From: Chrysemys picta bellii
Taxonomy: Eukaryota > Chordata > Testudines > Emydidae
DNA: 64,000 nt
Assembly: GCF_011386835.1 (NCBI RefSeq)
Contig: NC_088797.1
Coordinates: 40,919,583-40,983,582, forward strand
Reading direction: 5' to 3'
Positions 35,340-46,849 of this stretch are shown here, in pieces. The position numbers and the translations under genes are program-made. The notes below the pieces were generated by a model. It saw only the letters and a program-made list of their open reading frames with translations, searched no databases and had not been told where the DNA came from. Each line of letters starts with the position of its first letter. Positions within the stretch are counted from its first letter, which is position 1.

Positions 35340-36115
35340 TCACAGCTCCTACATGTTACTAAGGGAGGGCAAGAAATGGATTGGGACAGGAAACCTGGTG
35401 AGACTGGAACTTGAGGGGAGGGAGAGAGGGACTGTGAGTTGGGGGCTTGGGAGTCAGGGTAGCAGAGACTGCAACTCTGGCTGGGCAAGGAGATGGGCAG
35501 ATGGTGGGTGTAGTGAAAAGGAGGCTGGGACTGGCTAGACAAAGTGACTGGGACTAGGAAACAGTGTGGGGGTAGGAAACAGGGATAGGAGGAGGAGAGA
35601 GATCTGATAAGGAGCCAGGGTGTGTGGGGGGGTGGGGTGGGGTGGGGTGGGGGGGAGAACTGGGATTAGTTGGGCAAAGAGACTGCAACAAGGAACCAGG
35701 GAAAGGGGATCCTGGGACAAGGAGCAGGAGCAGGGATAGGAGGAAGACTTAGATTGAATAGGAGCCTGGGACATAGAGCCAGTAAGGAGGGGGTGGGGGG
35801 GGGAGGAAGGGGGTAGAATGAATGACCTGAGGGAAAGACCGGAGAGGAAGGGAGAGACAGATCAGATGAGGAGCAAAGAGAAAAGCACTGGGACTGGCTA
35901 GACAAGGAGACTGGGAGTAGTGGTGGGAGAGACTGGAACTTGGATAGGGAACCCTGAGAAGGAAACTAGGACTAACTGGGCAAGCAGACTAGGATGAGAA
36001 GCCTGAGGAGTAGAGACTGGAACTGGGTAAGCAAGAAGAATGGGACTGGCACGAGGAGCCAGGGATGGGTAAGAGAAAGGACTGGGACAAGTTGGATGTG
36101 ATGGAGCAAAAGGGA
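35340..36115 (+). repeat. Purine-rich complex tandem array
   Basis: A G/A-rich strand carries recurring words: GACTGGCTAGACAA at 35529 and 35892, TTGGGCAAAGAGACTG at 35669, AACTGGGCAAGCAGACT at 35973, and GATAAGGAGCCAGG / GAATAGGAGCCTGG. Units are irregular, so this is a decayed minisatellite. A (GGGGT)n tract lies at 35630-35655 and a G-rich tract at 35790-35802. Confidence 0.7.
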
Positions 36116-36819
36116 TTAAGCTTGAGGGTAATGGGTAGAGGACTCTGTGCCCACTACATCACACTCCCCACCAGAGCCTGAAATGGAAGCCAAGAGTGCT
36201 GAATCTCACCACACCTCTGCTGTCAGCAAATCTTTGTGAAACCCACTGGCAAAGTGTCCCATCCCCGTCTAGTGCTGGTCCACATAAAGAAGTCAATCCA
36301 CCATCAGTTACTTCATTAGCTCAAGGGGCAGAGGTCTTGTGGTGGATCTAAAGGTTACACCTCTCCTGATGAACCATGTTGGAGTTAACATGATGCCACA
36401 TGATGGAATTTCTGCTTTTTCAGTTTGCTTTTTTAAAAACCTAGGAAATTACATATAAAAACACTATATTAAAAGAACATCAAGGTTTCAAAGTCAAGTA
36501 CCCAAAAATTAGGAAATGTCAGAATTAAGATTGCCTGTGCAACCTTAATTCAGTCCCTTTGTGCATATACTTTATGTTACTGTCGTACATTACATGACCC
36601 TATACTCATTTTTCCATAGAACCCTGCCTCTTTCAGTGCACAGGATCGTCCTTCTCTGGGAATGAACACAGCCTATATAGTGAAGGGAAGCGTTGGACTG
36701 CCTGCTCCATTTGGGGCAGGAGTTGGAAGGTGTGAAGTGAATGAGGAGGGGGATTGCAGCAAAAGACATGAAGGCCATATGATCAAGACAATTGAATGCT
36801 GTCCTGGGAAACTGAATTC

Positions 36820-37235
36820 TACCCCTGCCTCTGCCTGAGTGTTCCTGTGTGATGCTAGGCAAGTCACGTAAACCCAGCTTTTCACACGTGGTCACTAATT
36901 GTGTGTTTCTTATTTTCTGGGTGCCAACTTGAAACCTTGGGGCCTCCTTTGCAGGAGTACTGAGCGCTCACAGCTGCACCTGTAATGATTGGGAGCTGTG
37001 CTCTGAACACATAAAGTGCTAAATAATGCTGAGAACTCAAAAGAATCAGATCATAGACACCTCAAATTGGGCACCCAAAATCAGTAAATACTTCTGACCG
37101 TAATCTCCTGGTGCCTTGGTTCCCCATTTGTGCCATGGGGATAACAACACCCATTCATCTCACAGGGATGTTGGGAAGATTAAATTCATTAGTATTTGCA
37201 AAGGACTCAGATACTATTAGGGATGAGTGCTATAG
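36820..37235 (-). repeat. MIR-like SINE split by a palindromic repeat
   Basis: MIR-type wording on the plus strand (complement orientation): CTACCCCTGCCTCTGCCTGA, GATGCTAGGCAAGTCACGTA, then after an insertion (about 36908-37085, with TGAGCGCTCACAGCTGC and GGGCACCCAAAATCAG) TTGGTTCCCCATTTGTGCCA, CACAGGGATGTTGGGAAGAT. Confidence 0.6.
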
Positions 37236-37239
37236 AAAA

Positions 37240-39235
37240 GCCCAGGACAAGAATAATAATTCTGTCTTCAGATGCAGGGTTTGAATGTAGTAAATAAGGT
37301 TGGGGCCACACATTAAACTATGAGGATAAAACAAAATATTGAATAGTTGCTCATTATTTGAGCACTGTCCATTCTGTGCAATAAATGAGGCAGAGCTGCT
37401 CGGGAAAAAATAGTATATGATCATGGTATTAAAGACTGTATCATAATGCATACACACAAGGGGGCCCCCGTTAAGGTTGCATGAACAACCTTAATTCTGC
37501 CATTTCCTAACTTCTGAGTGCCTTGATTTTTACAACCTTAACAATGTTCTATTAATGTAGTTTTTGTATGTTATAATAAATATAGCTAAACCCTAAAACC
37601 ATGGGAAATTCACCTGCCTGATTTAAGGTCTCATTACAATTCAAAACTCAGCCCACCATCACTGAGAAGCTGGCTTAACCTTTTAAGGAAACCTACCCCC
37701 CTATTTATTGCTCTCAAACGAACACCAGGCCGAGCTTTTGGTTTCAAGGGCAAAACCAGACGAAGAGCTCATGTGAATCAAAACAAAAGACCGTTTTCAC
37801 ACAGCCTCCTGTGAACTGGAGAGAAACCAGTGAGTCTGGCACAGCATAATGTTCTCCTCCAAGACATGCACAAAGGCCTAGTCCTGAGAGGCACTGAATG
37901 CCCACGGGTACTCAGCACCTCAGGATCAGGCTCAAACTTGCTAATGACTTTTCATAGGATTGTGGGGATTAGTAACAATGCAACTCCCGCCACTATTTGC
38001 ACCCTGAAAGAAACAAGAAAAGCCTTTTTTGACTTTGTTGAGGAGTTTTTTTGTTTTTTTTCCCTTTTACCAAGAGTAGCTCCTTTTATTTCCCCTTGAC
38101 AAAAAGTTTTTTTCTCACTGTGCTTGACTTGGAAATGCTGAGGATGTGCCACCCCCTCCAGAGAATGACAGGCTAACAACCAGGCCTTCTTTGGCTCAGG
38201 TCTGGGTTGTTACTCAGCCAAAAAAGGAAACTATTGAGGTGGAATCAACCTCAGGGACCATGGGACTTGTCAGCACAGCTCTCTTCCCAGGGCCTTTGAA
38301 GCTCTAGTTCCAGACCATGGTAACAGACAGGAACAGTGGAAATGGTACCCATAGGCTCCCTTGACTCTCCCATATGTTTGCCAGAAGATTTCCTGGCTTG
38401 CTGGGATTGAGCAAGCAAACTGAATCCCCTCTCAGTTTCTGAATCTTACCTGCTCCATCCTCCCAGGCTGATCCAGTATCTCCCGTGGGCCTTTCCTAAC
38501 ATGGCTGAGGTGACCCCCACCTTTATCACTAGCTGAACCTTTACCAGCATAAGCATCCAACTGGATGAAGAGCGGATGCCAGAAACACCACATGTCACTA
38601 CCTCAGAGATGTAAGAAAACAAGTTCTCTCTGGAGTGCCTTGACTGGGATACCTAATACTTTGAAAGAAACACCTACGCTTCAAAGTAAACTTGCTCTGA
38701 TCACTGGCCACCAACACCAAACAAGGAGTTAGGCTTTCAGACTTCTGCCTGCCATCTTTCACAGCCCAATGCTGGAGTTTAATGGGGATCAGGTCCCTGA
38801 ATTTGGAATGAGTTGACTACCAGCTTGGAGAATGCCCATTCTGATGATGTATAAAACATATTGCGGCATTACCAAGGCCATGGTTCACAAGGTAGTTCAA
38901 AATGGTGAGAATATAAACCCCTCCTCAAGCTCCTAAACTCTCCCAGTGTTGCAGCTCTGACCTCCTTGGTCAAAGTTACAGTGAGAAGGCTACAAATGCA
39001 GGTGAAATCTCAAAATCAATACCAGGGATGGTCACCTTTGGCCTAGCAGAAAAGGGGCAAAAGATCAAAGCTCCCAGATTCAGAATAATTTCTCCACCGC
39101 TTGACCTGCTACATCTCCAGCAGGATTACACCCTCTTGGCTATGTGAGCATAGGTAAGCAGCAATCAGTTACTGGCTCACAAGCCAAGATGTAAACTCGC
39201 ACAATCCTTTGAAGTCTAATGCCACATCACAGCGT
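37240..39235. other. Intron sequence, nothing recognised
   Basis: No protein-like frame or repeat I can name. Sequence at 38450-39200 is less AT-rich than its surroundings and could be a decayed element. Confidence 0.45.
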
Positions 39236-39238
39236 GGA

Positions 39239-39345
39239 TCATCATCATCAGGGATTGAACCTGAGACCTGTGGTTCTAAAAGCAAAAGCCTCTACTGCCT
39301 GAGCAAAGAGACCTCGCTCTATCAGCAGGCTCATTAACCTCTCTC
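39239..39345 (-). repeat. tRNA-derived SINE
   Basis: On the minus strand the A box TTGCTCAGGCAGTAGAGGC and B box AGGTTCAATCCC are correctly spaced. The downstream side carries a (GAT)n-like tail. Same type as the SINE at 6.9 kb. Confidence 0.72.
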
Positions 39346-39927
39346 TGTGTCCCACCCATCACCAGAGGGAAACAGGGTGCTATACTGAGTTACACAAAAC
39401 AGATCTCCACCACCACTGCCACCACCTTCACTATCAGAGGTAGAGAGTCTGTACTCTGTCAGTCAGAGCTGCTACTGGAATGTTTCCTCCCATTTTGCTG
39501 CAGGGTAGTTCCCTCTATCACCAATATGGTTAGATGGAGTTACTCCTGGGCTCTGAAGCAGGAGACCTGGGAATTGCCAAGGCCGTATTTGCCATTCTCA
39601 AACCCACTGAAGATTCCTATCCATTTCCAGCCTCAAAGCCCTATGCTATTTAACAAAGATCCAGGCTTCTGATATGGATGGCATGAAAAACTTAAGTGAC
39701 TTTAAACTAAGGGTGTCTTCTTTGCAAAACCAGAAGCAAAGCCTTCCTGAGCACTCCCAATGATCTAAAGCACAAATACTCTCTAGGATTCTTGTACACA
39801 TGGTATATTTGTTACACCTATTCAAAGTCAAGTCCAACTTGAGCCCCTGTTACTAACATCCGCTGATATTTGATGCAGCTATGTTCTGCTCTTCAATATA
39901 TAGCAATTTGTGTACCCTTTATAAATA

Positions 39928-40120
39928 CACCTCTACCCCGATATAACGTGACCTGATATAACACAAATTAGGATATAACGCGGTAAAGCAGCGCTCTGGG
40001 GGGGGGGGGCGGGGCTGCGCACTCTGGCGGATCAAACCAAGTTAGATATAACGCGGTTTCACCTATAACGCAGTAAGATTTTTTGGCTCCCGAGGACAGC
40101 GTTATATCGAGGTAGAAGTG
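39928..40120 (+). mobile_element. TA-flanked MITE (Tc1/mariner-like), second copy
   Basis: Ends CACCTCTACCCCGATATAAC and GTTATATCGAGGTAGAAGTG are inverted; TA lies at 39926-39927 and 40121-40122. A G-run at 39999-40008 lies in the interior. It is the inverted counterpart of the copy at 19.6 kb. Confidence 0.87.
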
Positions 40121-40232
40121 TATTAGCTTAAATATTTTTTAGCTTAAGTATCTTAGACCCATAACAGTAACTTGAGAAATATACAGCATTATGCAAATAT
40201 AAATCTCTATAACCCTAACTTTTCAAGCTGGA

Positions 40233-40335
40233 TAATTTTTTTCTTACATAAATTCTTGTTAGTATAGAGAATAACAAAAACTTTGTGGTAAGGAGATCTA
40301 CTTATCAAAGGATAGGTTTTTTAAGGATGACCATT
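40233..40335 (+). repeat. Unclassified repeat, copy A
   Basis: CTTACATAAATTCTTGTTAG ... GTAAGGAGATCTACTTATCA ... AGGATGACCA aligns with 42579-42669 across about 90 bp in the same orientation. Confidence 0.6.
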
Positions 40336-40490
40336 GGAGCATCTGCCTGTGAGTTGAAAATCTCTGTTTTCTTTCTCTCCCACATCTATACATTTGTCTA
40401 CTTCCCCTTGCATGCTGTTCAGCGAATACATAACACCCTAATTCCTTCTCTTGGAAAATCACATGTGCTGAACACAGCTTGACATAAAGC

Positions 40491-40553
40491 TTGATCCGGC
40501 ACCATTAAAGTTAATGGGAGTTTTCCCATTGACTTGAATGGCCACAGGATCAA
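40491..40553. repeat. Short palindromic MITE-like repeat
   Basis: TTGATCCGGCACCATTAAAG ... GACTTGAATGGCCACAGGAT followed by CAA is an imperfect 63-bp inverted repeat. Confidence 0.5.
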
Positions 40554-40919
40554 ACTCCAAAGGAGGGTGTGTGTGTGGTGGGGGGACACAGAAAACCTGC
40601 TTATAACCTTCTTATTGAAAAAGGTCCTGCATCTTATTAGTTATTTAAAAAAGAGAGGATTGGATTGTTTAGGAGATAGTATCTGGATAAGGAATCTCTA
40701 TCTTCTAAAGTTTCACTTTGAATCCAGCCTGAGTCGGTATGGACCTAAGTTCCCTTCTGATAGCTACTCTACATGAGTTGGAAATGCACAAGGCAAGAAA
40801 GCAGCATCATTATTTGACACCCTTGTTGACAGTCTATATCAGGACTGGATGATTATAGACTGAACAACTCTTATTCCAAGAGGTGGCTTCTCCAGAGCAC
40901 AATGAAGCATTTGGATGAG

Positions 40920-41030
40920 CCAAAGTATATTTATTATTTGTATTGCAACTGCAACTAGGAGCTCCTGACATGGACCAGGGCATCACTGTGCTACGTGTTG
41001 TACAAACACAGAACAAAAAGCCAGTGATTT
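40920..41030 (+). repeat. MIR/CORE-SINE-like fragment
   Basis: TTATTATTTGTATTGCAAC, TAGGAGCTCCTGACATGGAC and GTTGTACAAACACAGAAC match the repeat family at 5.6 and 11.4 kb. Confidence 0.55.
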
Positions 41031-41039
41031 ACCCATGCT

Positions 41040-42575
41040 GTAGCTGTTCAGAGCAGGACTACACTCCCCTGAGCAATCTAGACAACGTAAGCACAAGATA
41101 ATCTAAAAAAGCAAATCAGTACTGTGTAAACAAGACCTCTGGTTAAGTTCAATTACATTTCTGTATGAGTCACAAGACACCTACCTGTACAAGTTCACTA
41201 GACTTGTAAAGGATTTTCCTCTTATTTACTACTCTCTTTGCAAACTGCACTGTGATTTTGTATATATAGATCACTAGGTCATTCTATAGCCACGTAATTA
41301 AATGCCTGAGACACAAAGCACATAATGGAACTGTAATCATCTGGCCATTCTAAATCTAATCACTCAGTCCAGCCATTAGAAAATAACCACAATTCTTCGG
41401 GTTATTTTTTTTTTTAAACAAAATATATTCCTAAATTTGTTGGTTGGTTTATTTTTTACTCAGTTCCTGATCATGTCTGCTAAATTCTGAAACCATGCAA
41501 TGCTTAACCTACTTAAATTTTAACTAGACAAACGTCTTCCTCAGCAGGATTATAACCTATTCAGACTCCAACGGAGAAAGCTACGCCACATCAGTTTTAC
41601 TTGGCCAGGGAAAACATGTAACAGTTTGATTTTATTAAGCTCTTTTGGCTAGTAAACTGTTAGCATTATCAGCAGCTTGTCTACACACCACAATAGAGGA
41701 AATGCAGCTCTAGAGAAGTAACAAAATGTATCTGCATTGTAGATTCTTAACAGATGTGGTATGCTCACAGAAAGCATGGATGTTAATTTGGAACTGTTTA
41801 TCTGATGTCACAAATCAAGTATGTATTTACTACCTTAGGGAGACTAGGTCATTAGGAACCTTCTTCTAAAATAATATTTTAATTATGCTCTCATATATTT
41901 TGGCTTTAAAAACTTTTGAGCATACTGTTAAACTTATGTGCACCCCTTCCAATTTCATAATTGGCCTCTAACTCTCACCTAAAGCCACAGACCCAAATCT
42001 CTCCAAACTTCAGAATATTCAAAATCCATTGTGACTCAGGTCCACGTTAAGATGTATTATCATATTTGTCTTCATGTTTAGGAGGCAAAGAACAGAATAA
42101 CAGTGTCTGCATTTCTGTCCTATTAGCAAGGGAGCACTGTTTTAAGGCAGTCCAAAGCACGGCATTTCATAACAAAATGTAACCGCAAGGATATAAGCCA
42201 CAAATCTGTTTTAAGGCCTTTTATACTGATATAACTAAACTTGCCAATTTGCATTGATAATTGAGTGACCCATTGTGCATTGCTGAACTTTGAAATTAAT
42301 GAGCAAGCAAATAAGCACAATGGAAAAACAAGGCTAATGCATCACAAATCATACTTTATTCATTTACTATGATAACTGTTCAACAGTTTACTTTTAATTA
42401 TCCTACACTACTAGTAAATGTACCATAATGCTGTTTGTAAAAATAATGAAGTCAAGACTTCTCCCCACTACTCTACTATGAAATCTTTCCTGAGAAGTGG
42501 GGAGGCGGTTGTTTTTTGACATAAGGTATAAAATAGATGGATTAGTGAGATTCTAGTAGAAAAGACTACTCATCT
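41040..42575. other. Intron sequence, nothing recognised
   Basis: AT-rich intron without a supported gene or named repeat. Confidence 0.5.
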
Positions 42576-42578
42576 TTT

Positions 42579-42669
42579 CTTAAATAAACTCTTGTAAGCA
42601 TGGAGAATTACTCAAGAACTGTGGCAAGGAGATCTAATGATCAAAGGATAGTTTTGAAGGATGGTCACT
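42579..42669 (+). repeat. Unclassified repeat, copy B
   Basis: CTTAAATAAACTCTTGTAAG ... GCAAGGAGATCTAATGATCA ... AGGATGGTCA is the partner of the copy at 40233-40335. Confidence 0.6.
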
Positions 42670-43064
42670 GTATCCCTGGTCAGGGTGTCCATCAGATGAA
42701 CCGTCCTTTCACATCTGGCTGGTATTATTTCCCCTAACCAACCACTGACTAGCCTCCTGTATGTACCATCCTCCTGTATGTATGCTCCAAGCCTCCTCTC
42801 TCAGCCTGCAACACTTCTCATTTTCACATTCCACCTGCCTTGACAATAAGTAGGGGGCAGGTGTATCTGTACTGATGTGAATGTGGTACTTCAAGTGCAG
42901 TAGTCATATACAGCAATTGAAATGAACCTCTACAACAAATACCACATACTTAGACAATAGCCCCTGCCATGGAAAGCTCAGACCAAGGTGTGGCTAATTG
43001 AGCCCAAGCTAAAGACAATGGCACATGCTGACATGCAAGTAAATTATGTCAATGCAGAGCTCTC

Positions 43065-44014
43065 TGTAGCGAGGCGGTTTGGCTCCCCACCGCCCCGGAG
43101 GGGGACAAGCATTCCTGGACACCAAAGTGGGCGGAGCCAGCAAACCCTGCGTCTGCCCCTCAGAGGTCAAGGCACGGGACAGCAAGTATAAAAGCCCAGA
43201 GCTCTCTTGAAGCTCGGCTACCAGAGAGACCAGACGCCTGTGGTGTAGCTCACGGCGATCAGTGGCCGAACCGAGGACTGGCCCAACCAGCCAATGCCTG
43301 ATGCTAGCCCGAGCCCAGAGACACTACCAAGCCTACCGCTCGCCCATTACCCTGAGGAACTGCCAAACCAACCGCTCGCCAGCTACCCCAAGGAGGCCAT
43401 GGTGTGTGACCCCGTGGAGGACACCGTCCGGACCCAGGTACCTCTAGAGGGGGAGGAAGGAAGTAGCCTGGGGACAGCCGACCCAAGTCTGGCTGCAACA
43501 CTGCCAAAGCCAATGTCAGTGTGTTGCAGTCAGGATCCCCACTGACACAGCAGCGGGTCTTCTGCTGCTGCTAGGGCTCCGGGCTGGGACGCAGTGGAGT
43601 GGGTGGGCCTGCGTCCCCCCCTGCCACCCACCTCGCAGGTGGCAGTCTCCCCCTCTCCCCAGCTATTCAGAGCCAGGATCAAGGGGATTTGCTATTGAAC
43701 CTGTTTGCTCAGCCCCTGCCTGAGGCCCTAAGCTACTGACTGTTGCCCTGCCTGACCCAAGGCCTGGGCTTGCTATTGAACCTGTTTGCTCAGCCCCTGC
43801 CTGAGGCCCTAAGCTACTGACTGTTGCCCTGCCCTGACCCAGGGCCTGGGCTTGCTACTATTGAACTGTTTGCTCAGCCCTGGCCAGAGGGCCGGAGCTG
43901 CGGACTGTTTCCCGCACAGCCAAACTAATTCCCCGACACACCTGACTAAAGTAGCAAGGCGATCTGGCTCCCCACCGCTCCGGAGGGGGACGAGCCCGGC
44001 CGAACTGCTCTACA
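43065..44014 (+). repeat. 5' LTR of the Gypsy-type element
   Basis: 950 bp, starting TGTAGCGAGGCGG and ending CGAACTGCTCTACA. A TATA box TATAAAAG lies at 43187-43194. An internal unit of about 80 bp (TTGCTATTGAACCTGTTTGC ...) occurs twice plus a diverged third copy; the 3' LTR has one fewer. The first ~50 bp are echoed near the LTR end (43951-44000). No canonical TGG-type primer-binding site follows; the next bases are CGCGGTAGAGAATGC. Confidence 0.9.
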
Positions 44015-44025
44015 CGCGGTAGAGA

Positions 44026-45274
44026 ATGCAGGCACTGATCCCCGATCCTTGTGAGAAGGAATCTGCGGTGGAGCGTGCCCGAGCAACCATGGATATGGAC
44101 AAGCTTATTAAGTTCTTAGCCGAAAGCCAACAACAGCAGCAGCAGGCCGCCCAGCTCCAGCAGCAGCAGCAGCTGGTCCAGCAACTCGGGACCCAACAGC
44201 AACAGCTGATTTTGGAGCTGGGACGCCAGAACCAGGACCACCAGCAGCAATGCCTGCAGCAGTTGGCAACCTTGCTGCCCCGTCCTGCAGAGCCCCCCAG
44301 CCTAGCCCCTCCCATCCGGTTGACAAAGATGGGCCCCAATGACAACCCAGAAGCTTTTCTGGTAACTTTTGAAAGGGTAGCATTAGTCGCAGGCTGGGCC
44401 CAAGACCAATGGGCTACTATTTTGGCCCCATATCTGACCGGGACCACCCAAACTGTATATCAGGGTCTGTCCACAGACACAGCTTGGGACTACACCCAGG
44501 TAAAGACGGCAAACTTAGATGTCTTGGACGTTAACCCGGAGGCCTTCCGACAGCGGTTCCGGAGCTTGGTCTACCCTATGGGGGCCTTGGATGGTAGCCC
44601 AAGAGTTGAGGGAAGCCTGCAAGCGGTGGCTACAACCTGAAAGGCGAACCACAGATGAGCTCGTTGAACAAATTATTCTGGAGAAATTTGTCCATATACT
44701 CCCATCGCGAGGGAGGGCCTGGGTCCTCCGCCATCGGCCTACGACCTTAACTGCTGCCATCATCCTGATGGAGGATTTCCTCGCTGCCGAAGCACCAGTG
44801 GGACCGGAGCGCCCTAACCCAGAGAAAAGGGAGGCCACCTGGAGCGAACCTCGAAATCCGTCACGGGGTCCGGAGCCCCGACCCCAACCTGCCGAGGTCC
44901 CGATTCGACAAGCCCAGGCACCTCAACCATATGCCCCAGGGACCAACCGAAGCCCTCCCAGAGGCCAGGCAAGAACACTCTCCCGGCCTGGGCGCTCGGA
45001 TATCGGACCCTGTTTTTCCTGTGGGAAATATGGCCATTTACAGCGAGACTGCACCAAGATGGATTGCAGTTTCAGCCAGGTCTGCTCGGGAGAAGCCTGT
45101 GCCCGACGCTCAAAAGCCGCTAAGATTACGGTGCTAGTGGTTGTCGGGGATTGCCCAACCTTGGCCCTAATTGACTCAGGCTGCGGCCAGACGCTGGTTC
45201 GCCAAAGCCTAGGCCTCCAGGCTGACCCACGCCTGGGGATGATCCATCTACAATGCATCTACGGCGACGTATGA
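44026..45274 (+). pseudogene. gag (and protease start) of the Gypsy-type element
   Basis: Gag starts at the ATG at 44026, 12 bp after the LTR. A glutamine-rich, probably coiled-coil stretch (about residues 35-90) comes first, then a capsid-like region (LTKMGPNDNPEAFLVTFERV). Next is a SCAN-like segment spanning a frameshift at about 44575-44640. It is followed by a proline-rich stretch and one zinc knuckle C-x2-C-x4-H-x4-C ([14 protein letters not shown], 45011-45052). The protease active-site motif [11 protein letters not shown] has its Asp at 45173-45175. The second frame ends at the stop 45272-45274. Gag packages element RNA; this one is broken. Confidence 0.88.
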
Positions 45275-45982
45275 CCCTAACCCAGTGCCCAAGTCTGACT
45301 GACCGTGGATGGCGTCACGCGATCGATGGTCGGCCTGACTCCTCGGCTCGCCTACCCGGTGATCCTGGGGAGGGACTGGCCAGACTTCCCGGAAGTCCTC
45401 CGCTCCAATGCCAACGAGAGGCCCACAACTACCCCAGTACTGGAAGGGAGCCTCCCTGAGACCCAGTCGGGGGGGGGGGGGGAGGAGGCGCCAGACCCCA
45501 GTGGACTGGAAGAAGAGCCCGAGGACTCCCCTCCAGAAGCTGCTGCTGAACCCCTGCTTCACTCTGACTTTTGTCGTGACCAAAGGGCAGATCCCACCCT
45601 CAGTCACGCTTACGAGCACCTAGCCACAGTCGATGGGGCCGTAATTGACCCACACCGGGCGAAGCAGTGGCCACACTTCCAACTGCAACAGGATCGGCTC
45701 TATCGGGTCGAATGGGACCCATGCACTGGAGAACCCCAGAGCCAACTACTCGTGCCTCGATGTCACTGGTGGGCAGTAATGAAACTCGCCCATGACATCC
45801 CTGCTGCCAGGCACTTGGGCCATGAGAAGACTCTAGCCCGGATACTGACACGCTTCTTCTGGCCCGGTGTGCATCAGGAAGTAACTAACTATTGTAACTC
45901 CTGCCCAGAGTGTCAGCTAGACACCCTCACGGACACCCAAGGCCCCGCTGGTCCCCATGCCCATAGTCGAAACACCCGTTGA
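45275..45982 (+). pseudogene. Protease C-terminus and integrase zinc-binding domain
   Basis: In the same frame as the preceding segment there are stops at 45272, 45278 and 45296. Protease-type sequence then continues (LAYPVILGRDWPDF, about 45347). An acidic spacer with a G-run (about 45469-45482) follows. The integrase HHCC domain is clear: His in LAHDIPAARHLGH and Cys pair in YCNSCPECQ (45890-45918), with the typical FFWPGV in between. A frame change at about 45930-45955 leads to the integrase core. Domain placement directly after protease is the key evidence for Gmr1-type order. Confidence 0.85.
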
Positions 45983-46795
45983 ACATGTGGCCATGGATCT
46001 GGTGGGGCCCGTCCCGAAAAGCACCACGGAATTTCAGTATGTGTTGGTCCTAGTAGATTATGCTACCCGTTTCCCAGAGGCAGTGCCGCTGCGGAGTATC
46101 ACCGCCTGAACCATCGCGGGCGAGCTCATGAAGTCTTTGCTCGTGTAGGCCTGCCCCAGGAGATTCTCATGGACCAGGGCACCAACTTTACCTCCCAACT
46201 GCTGCAGCAGGTGTGTAGGCTCCTGGGGATCAAGCAGTTGCGCACCTCTATCTACCATCCACAAACCGACGGTTTGGCTGAACGGTTTAACCGTACTCTA
46301 AAAGACATGTTGTGCAAATTCCCCCCAGAAGAACTACGCCAATGGGACCAGCTACTCTCACCTTTGCTTCTGGCGATCTGGGAGGTGCCCCAGGCCTCTA
46401 CGAAGTTTTCCCCTTTTAAGTTGTTGTATAGCCGCTGCCCACGGGGGTTGCTTGACCTGATGCGTAAAAACTGGGAACAAGCTCCATCACCAACCCGGGG
46501 CCTTTTGAAGTATGTCCTCCAGCTCCAAGAACGCCTCACTCAGGCCGGGGTGCTTGCCCGGGAAAACTTAAAGGCCCAAGCACGAACCTATAACCAAGAT
46601 ATGCAGAGCCGCGACTTTAAACCTGGGGACTGGGTCCTGCTTCTCCTGCCCTTGAGTGAGTCCAAGCTACTGGCCTGCTGGCAGTGTCCCTACAAGGTGG
46701 TCCGGAAGGTGGGGCCCGTCACCTATGAGGTCAACCAACCAGACCGACGTAAGAAAACCCAGCGGTACCATGTCAACCTCCTGAAGCCCTGGTAG
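45957..46795 (+). pseudogene. Integrase core and C-terminal domain
   Basis: The DDE core is readable in two frames: MDLVGPVPKST (first Asp, near 45993), a stop near 46108, a frame change near 46130, MDQGTNFTSQLL (second Asp, from 46169), HPQTDGLAERFNRTLKDML (Glu, near 46280). The C-terminal part includes the KSPFKLLY-like FSPFKLLYSRCPRG, FKPGDWVLLLLP and GPVTYEVNQPDRRKKTQRYH, ending VNLLKPW and a stop at 46793-46795. The 46169-46795 segment is open for 208 codons. No chromodomain is seen. Confidence 0.9.
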
Positions 46796-46849
46796 GAGCG
46801 CGAGGGCTTATTAATTAATCCTTACCCACCGGAGCCAGAACTGGGCCCC

